Assembly (NCBI GenBank): GCA_964542855.1
Contig: CAZIWJ010000001.1
Coordinates: 1-48,138, forward strand
Reading direction: 5' to 3'
From: CAZIWJ01 sp964542855
Lineage (GTDB): Bacteria; Bacteroidota; Bacteroidia; Cytophagales; Cyclobacteriaceae
Length of the DNA: 48,138 bases
The position numbers and the translations under genes were made by a program. The notes below the pieces were generated by a model that searched no databases, had not been told where the DNA came from, and saw only the letters and a program-made list of their open reading frames with translations. Below are positions 17,809 through 27,507 of this stretch, one piece after another (the stretch's first letter is position 1; each line of letters starts with the position of its first letter).

Positions 17809-18366
17809 ATGAATAAATTTTATCTGTTTTTCCTGACCCTGGTTTCAACGGCCTGTTCCCTGAATCCAGATCGGAACACGACTATTAACCTGAATACTCC
17901 GGGGTTTTCCACATCCGATGCTTCTGAACTGTATTTTAAAAATGTAAGAAGTAATAACTATAATAAAACCCCTAATGATGCTACTAAGCTGGACGTTTAC
18001 CGTTCGAAAGACTGGTACATGCCGGCCGGTAAACCAGTTCTGAGCTTACAAATTGTAATGAACTGGCGGTACGATGAAGCCTACATACTTACCGTTCCAA
18101 ATGATAACTGGAAATCGTTTGGTGTAATCAGCGTAGTGTGGCAGGATACCACCCTGGGTACTTCCGGTAAATACCCGGCTGAGATCGGAAATAAAGAAGA
18201 GCAGTTTTCGCTGGCGGGAAGCCTTTACAACAGTATCCTGGCCGAACACGAATTGTACCTGAAAAATGAATCGGGTAAAGAAGTTTCTTTTCTGGCCGAC
18301 TACAAATATCGTGAGGCTTTCCGGAAAACGATGATTGATTACTTCAGGCTGGTTGACCGTTTATAG
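17809..18366 (+). CDS. Hypothetical lipoprotein
   Basis: 185 residues with a lipoprotein signal (MNKFYLFFLTLVSTAC, lipidated Cys16). The mature part is a mixed alpha/beta sequence with no motif I recognise ('PVLSLQIVMNWRYDEAYIL', 'GVISVVWQDTTLGTSGKYPAE'). It looks like an Ig- or lipocalin-style extracytoplasmic domain. It lies between the patatin and a hydrolase, both on the plus strand, but nothing ties it to their function. Confidence 0.65.
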   Translation: MNKFYLFFLTLVSTACSLNPDRNTTINLNTPGFSTSDASELYFKNVRSNNYNKTPNDATKLDVYRSKDWYMPAGKPVLSLQIVMNWRYDEAYILTVPNDNWKSFGVISVVWQDTTLGTSGKYPAEIGNKEEQFSLAGSLYNSILAEHELYLKNESGKEVSFLADYKYREAFRKTMIDYFRLVDRL

Positions 18367-18514
18367 TGTAAAGCGTTCTTTACTATACACATAGAACGCA
18401 TTTCCGGGTAAGCACATTCTTTAAGCTAAAAGTATATATTCACAAAAATACTTATATTGCCCCTCAGTGCTTTGTAAATGAACTTTATCATCACTTCCGG
18501 TTATTGCTATCAAT

Positions 18515-19312
18515 ATGCTATATTACAAGGAATATAAACATCAGGATGACCGCGACTGGGTAGTGTTTGTGCATGGAGCGGGAGGCAGTTCGTCGATTTG
18601 GTTCAAACAGATTAAAGCCTTTAGGCCCTATTTCAATTTATTACTCATCGATCTGCGCGGTCACGGCCAGTCGAAAGATAAAGATCTGCTTAAAGAGTAT
18701 GTTAGCAAAAACTATTCGTTCAATGATGTCTCGGCCGATATACTGCAAGTCATTAACCATTTACAGATTAGGCAGGCTCATTTTATCGGGGTATCGCTGG
18801 GCACCATCATTATCCGGACTCTGGGTGAAATAGCTCCCGAACGGGTAAAATCCATGATCATGTGCGGGGCCATTACCCGACTGAACGCCCGGTCACGCAT
18901 TTTGGTATTCCTCGGGAACATGGTAAAGCGCTTTGTGCCCTACATGTGGCTGTATAAGTTGTTTGCCTGGATCATTTTACCCCGACGGCGCGACAAGGTA
19001 TCCCGCAACCTGTTTATCCAGGAAGCCAAGCGGTTATACCAGAAGGAATTTCTGCGCTGGTACAAGCTTACTCACGAGGTAAACCCTCTTTTAAAATACT
19101 TCAAAGAAAAGGAGTTAAACATCCCAACGCTTTACGTAATGGGAGAAGAAGATTACATGTTCTTACCCCCGGTTCGCAAAATTGCCAGCCAGCACATTAA
19201 TGCCACTTTACAGGTTATTAAAGACTGTGGCCACGTCTGTAATGTAGAGAAACCCGACAAGTTCAACCGCTTAGCCATCCAGTTCATCAATCGGCATGCC
19301 TTAACCGGGTAA
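18515..19312 (+). CDS. Alpha/beta hydrolase
   Basis: Cytoplasmic hydrolase with the classic alpha/beta fold, 265 aa. It shows 'VFVHGAGGSS' (oxyanion HGxGG), 'DLRGHGQS', a nucleophile elbow 'IGVSLGTI' (Gly-Val-Ser-Leu-Gly), the acid residue in 'YVMGEEDYMFLPP', and the catalytic His in 'DCGHVCNVEKPDKFN'. It resembles short-chain esterases or epoxide-hydrolase-like enzymes, and the substrate cannot be deduced. It is 58 bp before the efflux operon but probably transcribed separately, since a 148-bp gap precedes it. Confidence 0.88.
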   Translation: MLYYKEYKHQDDRDWVVFVHGAGGSSSIWFKQIKAFRPYFNLLLIDLRGHGQSKDKDLLKEYVSKNYSFNDVSADILQVINHLQIRQAHFIGVSLGTIIIRTLGEIAPERVKSMIMCGAITRLNARSRILVFLGNMVKRFVPYMWLYKLFAWIILPRRRDKVSRNLFIQEAKRLYQKEFLRWYKLTHEVNPLLKYFKEKELNIPTLYVMGEEDYMFLPPVRKIASQHINATLQVIKDCGHVCNVEKPDKFNRLAIQFINRHALTG

Positions 19313-19369
19313 CAATTCCGTGTAAACACTAATTGCTCTTAATAGTTGAATTGAGTATATAAGTGTATT

Positions 19370-20494
19370 ATGAACAAAACGGTAAAACGACTGATCACAG
19401 GACTTGTGATCCTGATAGTGGTTGGCATCATTGCCTGGCCCAAAATAAGCTACCTGTTTGAAGATGCTGCCCAGAAAGCTTCAGCAGAAAGAGCGGCCTC
19501 TGAAGCTTTAAAAGCATCAGCTATTCCAGTAAATGCCATCGTGGTAATGCCCAAAACTCTTGACGATAAAATTGAAGTAAACGGAGAGATTCTTGCGAAC
19601 GAATCGCTGGAGCTGAAAAGCGAAATTTCTGGAAAGGTAACCAATATTTTTTTCCAGGAGGGCCAGCGGGTACGCAAAGGCGAGTTACTACTCACCATCA
19701 ATGATAACGAGCTCCGCGCCCAGTTGGAGAAGGTGAAGTACACCAAGAAGCTGGTAGAGGATAATGAGTATCGCCAACGTAAATTACTGGAAAGAGAAGC
19801 CATTAGTCAGGAAGAATACGATCAGGCACTTACCGAGCTGAATACCTCTATTGCAGACATTAAACTAATCGAGGCACAAATTGCCAAATCGCAGATCCGT
19901 GCTCCTTTCGACGGAGTGGTAGGCCTGCGTTACGTTAGTGAAGGCAGCTATATTTCTCCGCAAAACGTAATTGCCACCCTTTCCAACCTGAATCCGGCTA
20001 AAATTGAATTTTCTATTCCCAGTAAGTATAGTACTAATGTAGGAGTAGGAGATGATATTAAATTCAGCACCGAAGGCATCGGGCAGGATTTTAGCGGGAA
20101 AGTTTACGCTATTGAGCCCAAAATTGACCCGGCTACTCGGACCATGAAATTAAGGGCCATTAGCCCGAACCCGGATAACCGGTTGTTGCCCGGGCAGTAT
20201 ACCCGCGTAAATGTTATACTTAACTCTACCGATTCGGCCCTGATGGTACCCAGCGAAGCGGTAATTCCAACTTTTAAGGGCCACAGTATTTTCGTTCACA
20301 GTGGCGGGAAGGCAGAAAAACGCAACGTGGAAATTGGCATCCGTACCCGCCGGGAAGTGGAGATTAAGGAAGGCCTGGCAAACAGAGATACGGTAATTAC
20401 TAGCGGCTTATTACAGATTAAAGACGGCAGTAAAGTTACCCTGAAAGAAATTGATAATACCCCATTAAACGTAGTAGCTAACGCAGTAGAATAA
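19370..20494 (+). CDS. RND efflux periplasmic adaptor (HlyD/MexA family)
   Basis: Membrane fusion protein joining the inner-membrane pump to the outer-membrane channel. A single N-terminal membrane anchor ('LITGLVILIVVGIIAW') is followed by a barrel-sandwich hybrid ('ILANESLELKSEISGKVTNIFFQEGQRVRKGELLLTINDNEL'), an alpha hairpin and the return lipoyl half ('IRAPFDGVVGLRYVSEGSYI'), a beta-barrel ('VNVILNSTDSALMVPSEAVIP') and a membrane-proximal domain. 374 aa is a normal size. The pump gene starts 1 bp after its stop, so translation is coupled. Confidence 0.95.
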   Translation: MNKTVKRLITGLVILIVVGIIAWPKISYLFEDAAQKASAERAASEALKASAIPVNAIVVMPKTLDDKIEVNGEILANESLELKSEISGKVTNIFFQEGQRVRKGELLLTINDNELRAQLEKVKYTKKLVEDNEYRQRKLLEREAISQEEYDQALTELNTSIADIKLIEAQIAKSQIRAPFDGVVGLRYVSEGSYISPQNVIATLSNLNPAKIEFSIPSKYSTNVGVGDDIKFSTEGIGQDFSGKVYAIEPKIDPATRTMKLRAISPNPDNRLLPGQYTRVNVILNSTDSALMVPSEAVIPTFKGHSIFVHSGGKAEKRNVEIGIRTRREVEIKEGLANRDTVITSGLLQIKDGSKVTLKEIDNTPLNVVANAVE

Positions 20495-20495
20495 C

Positions 20496-23400
20496 ATGTC
20501 CAGTTTATCTTCAATAAGTATCAACCGCCCGGTGCTGGCGATTGTAATGTCGATTGTTATTATCCTGTTCGGGGTAATCAGCTACAATTTTCTGGGGGTG
20601 AGAGAATACCCGAGTGTAGATCCACCTAGAATTACCGTTTCTACCAGTTACACAGGGGCCAATGCCAATGTTGTGGAATCACAGATTACCGAACCGCTGG
20701 AAGAATCGGTTAACGGAATTGCAGGAATAAAAAGCCTTACTTCAGTAAGCCGCGATGGCAGAAGCACAATTACGGTTGAATTTAACCTGGACATTGACTT
20801 AGAAACGGCTGCTAACGACGTACGTGATAAAGTTTCGCGTACTATTCGTTCCCTCCCTGATGATGTTGATCCACCAACCGTAAGTAAGGCAGATGCCGAC
20901 CGTGACCCTATTGTGTTTCTCAGTGTAAAAGGTGAGAAGCGTTCGCTGCTAGATCTTAGTGCAATTGGATTAAGCTATTTCAAGGAACGCTTTCAAACCA
21001 TTCCGGGGGTAAGCCAGGTTGACATCTGGGGTGACAAACGGTACTCCATGCGTTTATGGATGGATGCTGATAAACTGGCGGCTTACAACCTTACCCCTGT
21101 TGATGTACTTAATGCTGTAGATCGCGATAACGTGGAACTGCCTTCCGGGCGGATTGAAGGCCTGGCAACTGAGCTAACCGTAAGAACCAAGGGAAGACTT
21201 ACCACACCGGCCGAATTCAATGAGCTTATTATAAAAGAAGAAGGAGAGAATGCAATTAAGTTCCGCGACGTAGGAAACGCTATGTTAGGCCCGGAAAACG
21301 AAAGAACCATTCTGAAACGTGATGGAATTCCCATGATTGGCGTGGTGCTCCGCCCGCAGCCTGGTTCCAACAATATTGAAATTGCCAACGAATTTTATAA
21401 GCGGTTAGACATTATTAAAAAAGAAATTCCAGCCGACCTGGAACTGGGTATTGGTTTCGATAAAACGGAATACATTAGGCAATCCATTACGGAAGTACAG
21501 CAAACTGTTGTAGTGGCTTTTATACTGGTGGTTGTTATTATTTTCTTCTTCCTGCGCGATTGGCGGACAACTGTTATCCCCGTAGCTACGATCCCGATTT
21601 CATTAATCGGTACGTTTGCCATTATGTACTTCGCCGGCTTTTCCATTAATGTTCTTACCATGCTGGGCATCGTGCTGGCAATCGGGTTGGTAGTAGACGA
21701 TACCATTGTGGTACTGGAAAATATCTACACGAAAATTGAAGGAGGAATGAAACCCGTTGAGGCCGGGTTAAAGGGTTCGAAAGAAATTTTCTTCGCCGTT
21801 ATTTCCACCACAGTTGCCCTGGCTTCGGTATTCCTGCCCGTTATATTTTTGCAGGGACTTACCGGTCGTTTGTTCCGTGAATTCGGAGTAGTAGTGGTTG
21901 GCTCAGTAATTATATCATCATTTGTGGCCCTTTCGCTGGCTCCCATGCTTTGCTCGCGAATACTGAAACGTAGGCCCAGAAAACCACTGGTTTACCGGGC
22001 CACTGAACCCTTCTTCAAGTGGATGAACGATGGGTATAACCGGTCGCTGGAAAGTTTCATGCAAAGAAAGTGGCTGGCCTTTGTGGTGCTAGGTGTATCG
22101 ACCGGATTAATTTATTTATCAGGTAACGCACTAGACAGTGAGCTGGCACCCCAGGAAGACCGGGGGGAATTTCGAATCTTTACTACCGGACCGGAAGGGG
22201 TAACATTTGAATACATGGATAACTACCTCGATAAAATCATTGCCCTGGTTAAAGAAGAAATCCCCGAAAACGAAGCGATCATTACCGTAACTTCTCCTGG
22301 GTTCGGGGCTTCATCTTCGGTAAACTCGGGGTTTGTGCGGGTTATTCTGCAAGATGTAGGAGAGCGCGAAAGAAGCCAGCAGGAAATTGTAGCTAATTTT
22401 CAGCCCAAGTTATCAGAACTTACACAGGCCCGCTCTTTCATTTCGCAGCCCAAATCACTGAGCGGCCGATCTCGAGGGCTGGATGTAGAATACGTAATCC
22501 AGGCAGCCGACCTGGAGAAGATCAAGCCTATTCTTCCCAAGTTTATATCCAGGGCTAATGAAGACCCAACCTTTGCTTTCGTACGAACAGACCTGAAGTT
22601 CAACAAACCGGAAATTGAAATTGAAATTAACCGTGACAAAGCTCGTAGTTCGGGAGTATCGGTACGTGATATTGCCCAAACCTTGCAACTAGCCCTGAGC
22701 GGGCAGCGGTTCGGCTACTTTATCATGGATGGTAAACAATACCAGATTATTGGTCAGGTTGGGCGAAACGACCGCGATGACCCGTTAGATTTACGTTCGC
22801 TTTACGTAAAAAACTCCAGAGGTGAACTAATTCAGCTCGATAACCTGATCTTCCTAAATGAAGATAGTACTCCGCCCCAGTTGTTCCGGTACGACCGGTA
22901 TGCTTCGGCTACCATTTCGGCCAGCCTGGTTCCAGGCAAAACAGTAAGTGAAGGAATTGCCGCTATGAATATGATTGCCGATGAAGTTCTGGACGATTCT
23001 TACCGCACCACGCTTTCCGGTAACTCCAAGGAATTCCGGGAAAGTTCTTCCAACTTGCTTTATGCTTTCCTGTTTGCCATTATCTTAATTTACCTGGTGC
23101 TATCAGCCCAGTTTGAAAGCTTTCGGGATCCCATGATTATCATGTTCACCGTTCCACTGGCTGTTGCCGGTTCACTGGGTTCACTATGGTACTTTAATGA
23201 AACACTGAATATATTCAGCCAAATCGGTATTATTATGCTGATTGGGCTGGTAACCAAAAATGGAATTCTCATCGTGGAATTTGCTAACCAGCGGAAGTCG
23301 CAGGGTTTCAGCACGGAAGAGGCAATTATCGGGGCCGCAAAGTCGCGTTTTCGTCCAATCCTGATGACCAGCTTTTCTACCATACTGGGTATTCTACCTT

Positions 23401-23555
23401 TAGCCCTGGCACTGGGTGCCGGGTCGGAAAGTAGGGTATCGATGGGTATTGCTGTTATTGGCGGATTAATTTTTGCCACGATCCTTACCCTTTACGTTAT
23501 TCCGGCTATTTATACTTACGTGAGTTCGCAAGTGGCCCGTATGGCAAGAAGTTAA
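20496..23555 (+). CDS. RND efflux permease (HAE1 type)
   Basis: Proton-driven multidrug exporter of the AcrB/MexB class, 1019 residues and about 12 transmembrane helices. The two large periplasmic loops are present. TM4 carries the paired aspartates ('GLVVDDTIVVLENIYTKIE') used for proton transfer. Other typical stretches are 'TPVDVLNAVDRDN', 'LTGRLFREFGVVVVGSVIISSFVALSLAPMLCSRIL', 'PQEDRGEF', 'MDGKQYQIIGQVGRNDRDDP' and 'LRSRFRPILMTSFSTILGILPLALALGAGSESR'-like sequence near the end. Likely substrates are drugs, bile-like compounds or solvents; the exact range is unknown. Middle gene of a complete tripartite set. Confidence 0.96.
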   Translation: MSSLSSISINRPVLAIVMSIVIILFGVISYNFLGVREYPSVDPPRITVSTSYTGANANVVESQITEPLEESVNGIAGIKSLTSVSRDGRSTITVEFNLDIDLETAANDVRDKVSRTIRSLPDDVDPPTVSKADADRDPIVFLSVKGEKRSLLDLSAIGLSYFKERFQTIPGVSQVDIWGDKRYSMRLWMDADKLAAYNLTPVDVLNAVDRDNVELPSGRIEGLATELTVRTKGRLTTPAEFNELIIKEEGENAIKFRDVGNAMLGPENERTILKRDGIPMIGVVLRPQPGSNNIEIANEFYKRLDIIKKEIPADLELGIGFDKTEYIRQSITEVQQTVVVAFILVVVIIFFFLRDWRTTVIPVATIPISLIGTFAIMYFAGFSINVLTMLGIVLAIGLVVDDTIVVLENIYTKIEGGMKPVEAGLKGSKEIFFAVISTTVALASVFLPVIFLQGLTGRLFREFGVVVVGSVIISSFVALSLAPMLCSRILKRRPRKPLVYRATEPFFKWMNDGYNRSLESFMQRKWLAFVVLGVSTGLIYLSGNALDSELAPQEDRGEFRIFTTGPEGVTFEYMDNYLDKIIALVKEEIPENEAIITVTSPGFGASSSVNSGFVRVILQDVGERERSQQEIVANFQPKLSELTQARSFISQPKSLSGRSRGLDVEYVIQAADLEKIKPILPKFISRANEDPTFAFVRTDLKFNKPEIEIEINRDKARSSGVSVRDIAQTLQLALSGQRFGYFIMDGKQYQIIGQVGRNDRDDPLDLRSLYVKNSRGELIQLDNLIFLNEDSTPPQLFRYDRYASATISASLVPGKTVSEGIAAMNMIADEVLDDSYRTTLSGNSKEFRESSSNLLYAFLFAIILIYLVLSAQFESFRDPMIIMFTVPLAVAGSLGSLWYFNETLNIFSQIGIIMLIGLVTKNGILIVEFANQRKSQGFSTEEAIIGAAKSRFRPILMTSFSTILGILPLALALGAGSESRVSMGIAVIGGLIFATILTLYVIPAIYTYVSSQVARMARS

Positions 23556-23681
23556 TTAATTAAAGACTGTTTAAACAAAACAGGTAAGCTAAATAACAAT
23601 ACCAAAAGTATGTTTAATTTTTTCTACAGCATTACTGTGTTTGTAGAGCATTTTGTTACCCATTCGTTGAAGTGCTCTATC

Positions 23682-25061
23682 ATGTTATTGAGCAAAAGGA
23701 GGGGAAAGGTTAATTTGCTCCGGAACGGGAAACCCAAGGCATTAGCCCGTATCGCCTGGTTCGGAATTTTTTCACTAATTACTATTTCCCATTCGGCTCA
23801 AGCCCAGCAGGATCCGGAAATATTACAGCTGCAGGATGCCATAACCATCGGATTGGAAAATAACTTTGACATCAAGATCACAGCAAATGAACGTAAAATA
23901 GCAACGAATAACTATGACCTGGGCAATGCTGGTTTTTTACCGGTTTTGGATGCTGATTTTTCCAGGAATTTTCAGGTAGAAGATGCTAATAACGTTTTTG
24001 CAAACAGTGAAAGCCAGGAAGTAGAAAATGCGCAAAGCAATACACTGGGTGCCGGTGTGAACCTGGAATGGACCATATTTGATGGTACCCGTATGTTCGT
24101 CACCTACAACCGTTTGTCTGCTTTAAAAACATTCAGTGAACTACAGGCCCGGGAAATAATTGCCAACACGGTGGCTGCTATCACGAGTGCTTATTACACC
24201 GTAATTTTGGAACGGGAAAAGCTACAGTTATTTCAAAATAACCTTTCTTTGTCTGATGAAAGACTTGAAATTGCCGAGGCTAAATACAGCATTGGTAAAT
24301 CATCGAAACTGGAGTACCTGGCGGCACAGGTAGACTATAACGCCGATCAGTCGGCCATGATCCGGCAAACTGAATTAATTTATAACGCCAAAGCCGATCT
24401 GAATACGTTGCTTGCTCGCGACCCGGATATTGATTTTGAGGTACCCGGTCAGATAGATGCCAACCTGGAGTTGGATGGAACGAGGCTCAGGGAATCGTTA
24501 CTAGCAACCAACCCTACACTTCTTCAAACCCGGCAGAACCGTGAAATTGCGGCTTTATCTACTAAAGAGCTGGAAACCGGACGTTTACCTGAGGTATTTA
24601 TTTCCGGGGGATATCGTTTTAATGATGCCGAACGGGGGGCAGGTTTTTTGAGAACCAGCCGCTCCAGCGGGTTTAATTATGGACTAGGCGCCCGCGTTAC
24701 GTTATTTGACGGCTGGAACCAGCAGCGCAACATCCAAAATGCAAAAATAACAGAGGAAACAGCCGTTTACCAGGTTGAGCAAACCCGCAATAATTTAGTA
24801 AACACACTAAAGAAAACCTTCGTAAGATACACCAACAGTATTGATCTGATTGAACTGGAAACTGAAAACCTGGCAGTAGCCCGGGAAAATGCCGACATCG
24901 CTCTCGAACGCTACAAGCTAGGTAGAAGTACATCGCTAGAGTTACGGGAGGCCCAGCGAAATGCCCTGCAGGCAGAAAGCCGCTTAATTGATGCAGTTTA
25001 TGCTACTAAAATTGCAGAGATTGAACTAAACCGGCTGAGTGGTGAGTTAATTACCCCGTAG
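23682..25061 (+). CDS. TolC family outer-membrane efflux channel
   Basis: The third part of the tripartite pump: a trimeric outer-membrane tunnel protein. It has the two-fold repeated structure of helical hairpins and beta strands seen in TolC/OprM ('LQLQDAITIGLENNFDIKI', later 'IALERYKLGRSTSLELREAQRNALQAESRLIDAVYATKIAEIELNRLSG'). The frame is open from an ATG at 23610, but that adds 24 residues before a normal signal peptide. The ATG at 23682 is preferred, giving a signal core 'IAWFGIFSLITISHSAQA'. It lies 126 bp after the pump stop at this start (54 bp from the longer one). Confidence 0.9.
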   Translation: MLLSKRRGKVNLLRNGKPKALARIAWFGIFSLITISHSAQAQQDPEILQLQDAITIGLENNFDIKITANERKIATNNYDLGNAGFLPVLDADFSRNFQVEDANNVFANSESQEVENAQSNTLGAGVNLEWTIFDGTRMFVTYNRLSALKTFSELQAREIIANTVAAITSAYYTVILEREKLQLFQNNLSLSDERLEIAEAKYSIGKSSKLEYLAAQVDYNADQSAMIRQTELIYNAKADLNTLLARDPDIDFEVPGQIDANLELDGTRLRESLLATNPTLLQTRQNREIAALSTKELETGRLPEVFISGGYRFNDAERGAGFLRTSRSSGFNYGLGARVTLFDGWNQQRNIQNAKITEETAVYQVEQTRNNLVNTLKKTFVRYTNSIDLIELETENLAVARENADIALERYKLGRSTSLELREAQRNALQAESRLIDAVYATKIAEIELNRLSGELITP

Positions 25062-25078
25062 ATACACTTAATTTTTTA

Positions 25079-25462
25079 ATGAACAGAACTGAAAAAAATA
25101 TGGCTTTAAACGTATTGGGAGAAGAACTGATGGGCTGTTGTACGGACCCGATGACCGGTTTTTACCGGGATGGCTATTGTCGTACAGGACCGGATGATGC
25201 CGGTACCCACGTAGTATGTGCCCAGTTAACCAGTGAGTTTTTACAGTACACGAAAAGTTGCGGTAATGATTTATCCAGTCCGCGTCCTGAGTTTGGTTTT
25301 CCTGGTTTAAAACCTGGTGATTTCTGGTGTCTTTGTGCTATACGCTGGAAAGATGCGTATGAAGCAGGTGTGGCTCCTCCTGTAAGATTAGCTTCCACCA
25401 ACGAAGTTGCCCTACAATACATTAATAAAGAAATACTGGAAGAGTACGCCCTGGTTTCCTGA
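25079..25462 (+). CDS. DUF2237 family protein
   Basis: Small protein of 127 residues (or 120 from the ATG at 25100, a more usual start, 'MALNVLGEEL'). The family pattern is clear: 'GCCTDPMTGFYRDGYCRTGPDDAGTHVVCAQLT', 'EFLQYTKSCGNDLSSPRPEFGFPGLKPGDFWCLCAIRWKDAYEAG', then 'APPVRLASTNEVAL'. Conserved Cys and His residues suggest metal or active-site chemistry, but no function is established. It is 17 bp after the TolC stop and converges with a minus-strand lipoprotein, leaving only 3 bp between the two stops. Confidence 0.88.
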   Translation: MNRTEKNMALNVLGEELMGCCTDPMTGFYRDGYCRTGPDDAGTHVVCAQLTSEFLQYTKSCGNDLSSPRPEFGFPGLKPGDFWCLCAIRWKDAYEAGVAPPVRLASTNEVALQYINKEILEEYALVS

Positions 25463-25465
25463 TTC

Positions 25466-25996
25466 TCACTCTACTCTTCCCAGGTTTGCCAGCACTTTAA
25501 TGCTGGTAACTGGGGGAATAGTAGCAGTAATTTCGTCTGGAAGTTCTTCCAGGTCATTCAGTGGAATATCTACAGCCATTTCAATAGTAGCTTGTTCCAG
25601 ACTAAGCAGGTCGACCGTTATTGAATCGGTTTCGCTGAGCAACAATAGCTTATCATCTGCTAGCCTTTGCCACTGCAGGCTGTCGGCAGTTTCGTTTTGA
25701 GCTTGTATGACGCACATATTATCACTCCTGAATTCAAATGTAGTGCCTTCAGGAAGTAGTTCTTCAATTGAAAAAGAACTTTCAATAAGATTTGCACTTA
25801 CTGGCACGCCCAGTTCTTTACTCAATTCCTCAGCTAAAATGTTGTAGAAGGCATCTAAGCTAACTCCATTAACTTCTACCGAACTGTTTTCAATTTCCCA
25901 GATCCCCAGTAAAAGGTTCACACTATCTTCTTCTTCCTGGCAGGAGCCACACAGAACTAGAAAAACGAGGGATAATATGGCCAAAAAGTTTTTCAA
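25466..25996 (-). CDS. Hypothetical lipoprotein, non-ATG start
   Basis: 176 residues. The lipoprotein signal is good ('MKNFLAILSLVFLVLCGSC', Cys19), and the frame has only a TTG at its start (25996) with no in-frame ATG upstream, so a TTG start is likely. The mature protein is strongly acidic (many Glu/Asp) and contains 'LLGIWEIENSSVEVNG', which resembles the start of lipocalin-like domains in small Bacteroidota lipoproteins. No function is known. It is transcribed toward the DUF2237 gene. Confidence 0.6.
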   Translation of the reverse strand: MKNFLAILSLVFLVLCGSCQEEEDSVNLLLGIWEIENSSVEVNGVSLDAFYNILAEELSKELGVPVSANLIESSFSIEELLPEGTTFEFRSDNMCVIQAQNETADSLQWQRLADDKLLLLSETDSITVDLLSLEQATIEMAVDIPLNDLEELPDEITATIPPVTSIKVLANLGRVE

Positions 25997-26468
25997 CGGG
26001 TAAAAGATTTGAATATGATGTAAATATCAGTTATTAAACCTGGCAGTGCCAACTACAAAGCCTGGTTATATTACAATGCATTATCACTGATGAACTTGGA
26101 AAATGAAGCTGGTAACTAGTAAATAAAGATGCTCTATTGCCTTTAAAACCCGTAAACATCAATAATTATAAAACAGAAAATATAACAGATAATAAGAAGC
26201 CTTTTATTTTCTTCTGTATCTTTCAAAAACTTACATACCCAATCTACCCGGAACCGGGCAAAATTCAGCAAACGAATCAACTGTAAGGAAAGGATTGTGC
26301 ATTTAGGAACAGGAGGAGGCTAAAAGTAAAAATTGCAAACGAAAAAGTGGGGCTGAAGTTGCTTGTATATCGATCACAATTCTGTAATTCCCTACAGGAA
26401 ACATCATTCCCAATATAAGTGAATAAATTCAACCTGGTATTAGCTACCCGGGCAGGAGATAGCTTGAG
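25997..26468. other. Non-coding stretch with no recognised gene
   Basis: About 470 bp of AT-rich sequence with stops in all frames and no hairpin or repeat I could support. It separates the TTG-start lipoprotein from the decayed kinase end. Relics of coding sequence are possible but nothing is readable. Confidence 0.4.
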
Positions 26469-26941
26469 AATAATTCAATAACGGGAAGAAATGGATAAAG
26501 CTGTACAGTGAGGAAAGAACTATCCACTCGGACAGCCATTTATTTACTCAGCATTATCAACTTGAACGTGAAATTTTTTCCTTTGAATTTTCAGTAACAA
26601 TCATGCCATCAAAAATTGTGCTGTTAAACTGCAGCCGTGCCGTTTCCGCCTCCTTTTTTAGCCGGTGCAAGATACCGTATCTGTTGTTACAGGTACATTC
26701 ATTATGCCATTCCCTAATCCATCTGATGGTTCACTTGCCCCTGTTCTTTAACGACAAAGTCGCCATTAATCGTTCGGGTGTAAAGCGAGATGTGCAGCAC
26801 ATTAGATTTAACAGCCTACTACTGAAAGTAAGGGGCGGGTATTAGCCTGAGTTCATCTCAACGACTTATACAGATGCATGGAAGTAATTACTGGTTAATT
26901 CCGAAGTAGGCCAGGGTACTACCTTCACAATGCCTATTTAG
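26469..26941 (+). pseudogene. Decayed 3' end of a sensor histidine kinase
   Basis: Three HATPase_c landmarks appear in order but in two frames. First, 'RDVQHIRFNSLLLKV' near 26782-26830 resembles the N box (..hilfNLLsNA.K). Then, shifted by one base, 'GAGISLSSSQRLIQMHG' (26832-26882) is the G2 box (GTGLGLSxSxRLVxMHG). Finally 'NSEVGQGTTFTMPI' and a stop (26897-26941), in the first frame again, matches the usual C-terminus. At least two frameshifts are needed, so it cannot make a normal domain. Upstream the frame is open from about 26469, but I do not recognise it. The H box, sensor domain and start are missing. Confidence 0.7.
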
Positions 26942-26961
26942 TACCTGTTTACCTTTCTTTG

Positions 26962-27507
26962 TCAGGGTAAATTAGAATTACAACGGGTAGTATTAATGGA
27001 ATTAGCAGTAAGGTTTTCCGGATTTTTATTAACTCCAATGTTTGCCGCACCAATCATGTAGTCTTTAAACTGACCGTCTTTTTCCTGGTGAATGCGGATG
27101 CAGCCATTCATTTGCTGAAAATCGGTAAATGATAGCACTTCCTCTCCCTGTCCGGCTTCTTTATTCTGCACGTAGCTTACTATTGTTGTACTTCTGGCCA
27201 AATTATCTTCCACCGGTTTAATCGGGTTAAGCACTGCAGCTACCCCACCTTCAGCTAACAGGTCGTCGTAATGAAGGTGAACCGGATGCTCTCCGTTTGT
27301 ACCTGAAAGGCTAACCGTAATTTCTACTGATTGGTCTGTTCTTTCCCTAACGTTAATTTCACCACTGGTTTGAACACCAAAAAAAGTACCACCGATAATG
27401 GAATAGGTAGCTGATTTGCCGGTATATACCGTACTGCCCTCGGGAGATGATTGCTCACATCCCCAGGCGAAAGTTAGCAAGAATAAAAAAATGATGGGAA
27501 TTCTCAT
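26962..27507 (-). CDS. Hypothetical lipoprotein, CHRD-like
   Basis: 181 residues with signal 'MRIPIIFLFLLTFAWGC' (Cys17). The mature domain has alternating strands and 'SGTNGEHPVHLHYDDLLAEGG', with the His-x-His feature seen in CHRD and superoxide-dismutase-like folds, then 'MNGCIRIHQEKDG'. It could be a CHRD-type domain, but I would not claim a function. An unusual set of direct and inverted repeats lies directly upstream, which suggests specific regulation. It lies between the kinase relic and the insertion sequence remnant. Confidence 0.6.
   Translation of the reverse strand: MRIPIIFLFLLTFAWGCEQSSPEGSTVYTGKSATYSIIGGTFFGVQTSGEINVRERTDQSVEITVSLSGTNGEHPVHLHYDDLLAEGGVAAVLNPIKPVEDNLARSTTIVSYVQNKEAGQGEEVLSFTDFQQMNGCIRIHQEKDGQFKDYMIGAANIGVNKNPENLTANSINTTRCNSNLP

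Noticed and set aside
26603..26845. An 80-codon plus-strand frame
   Set aside because: It reads as part of the decayed kinase region; its last residues line up with an N box, and the next motif is in another frame.
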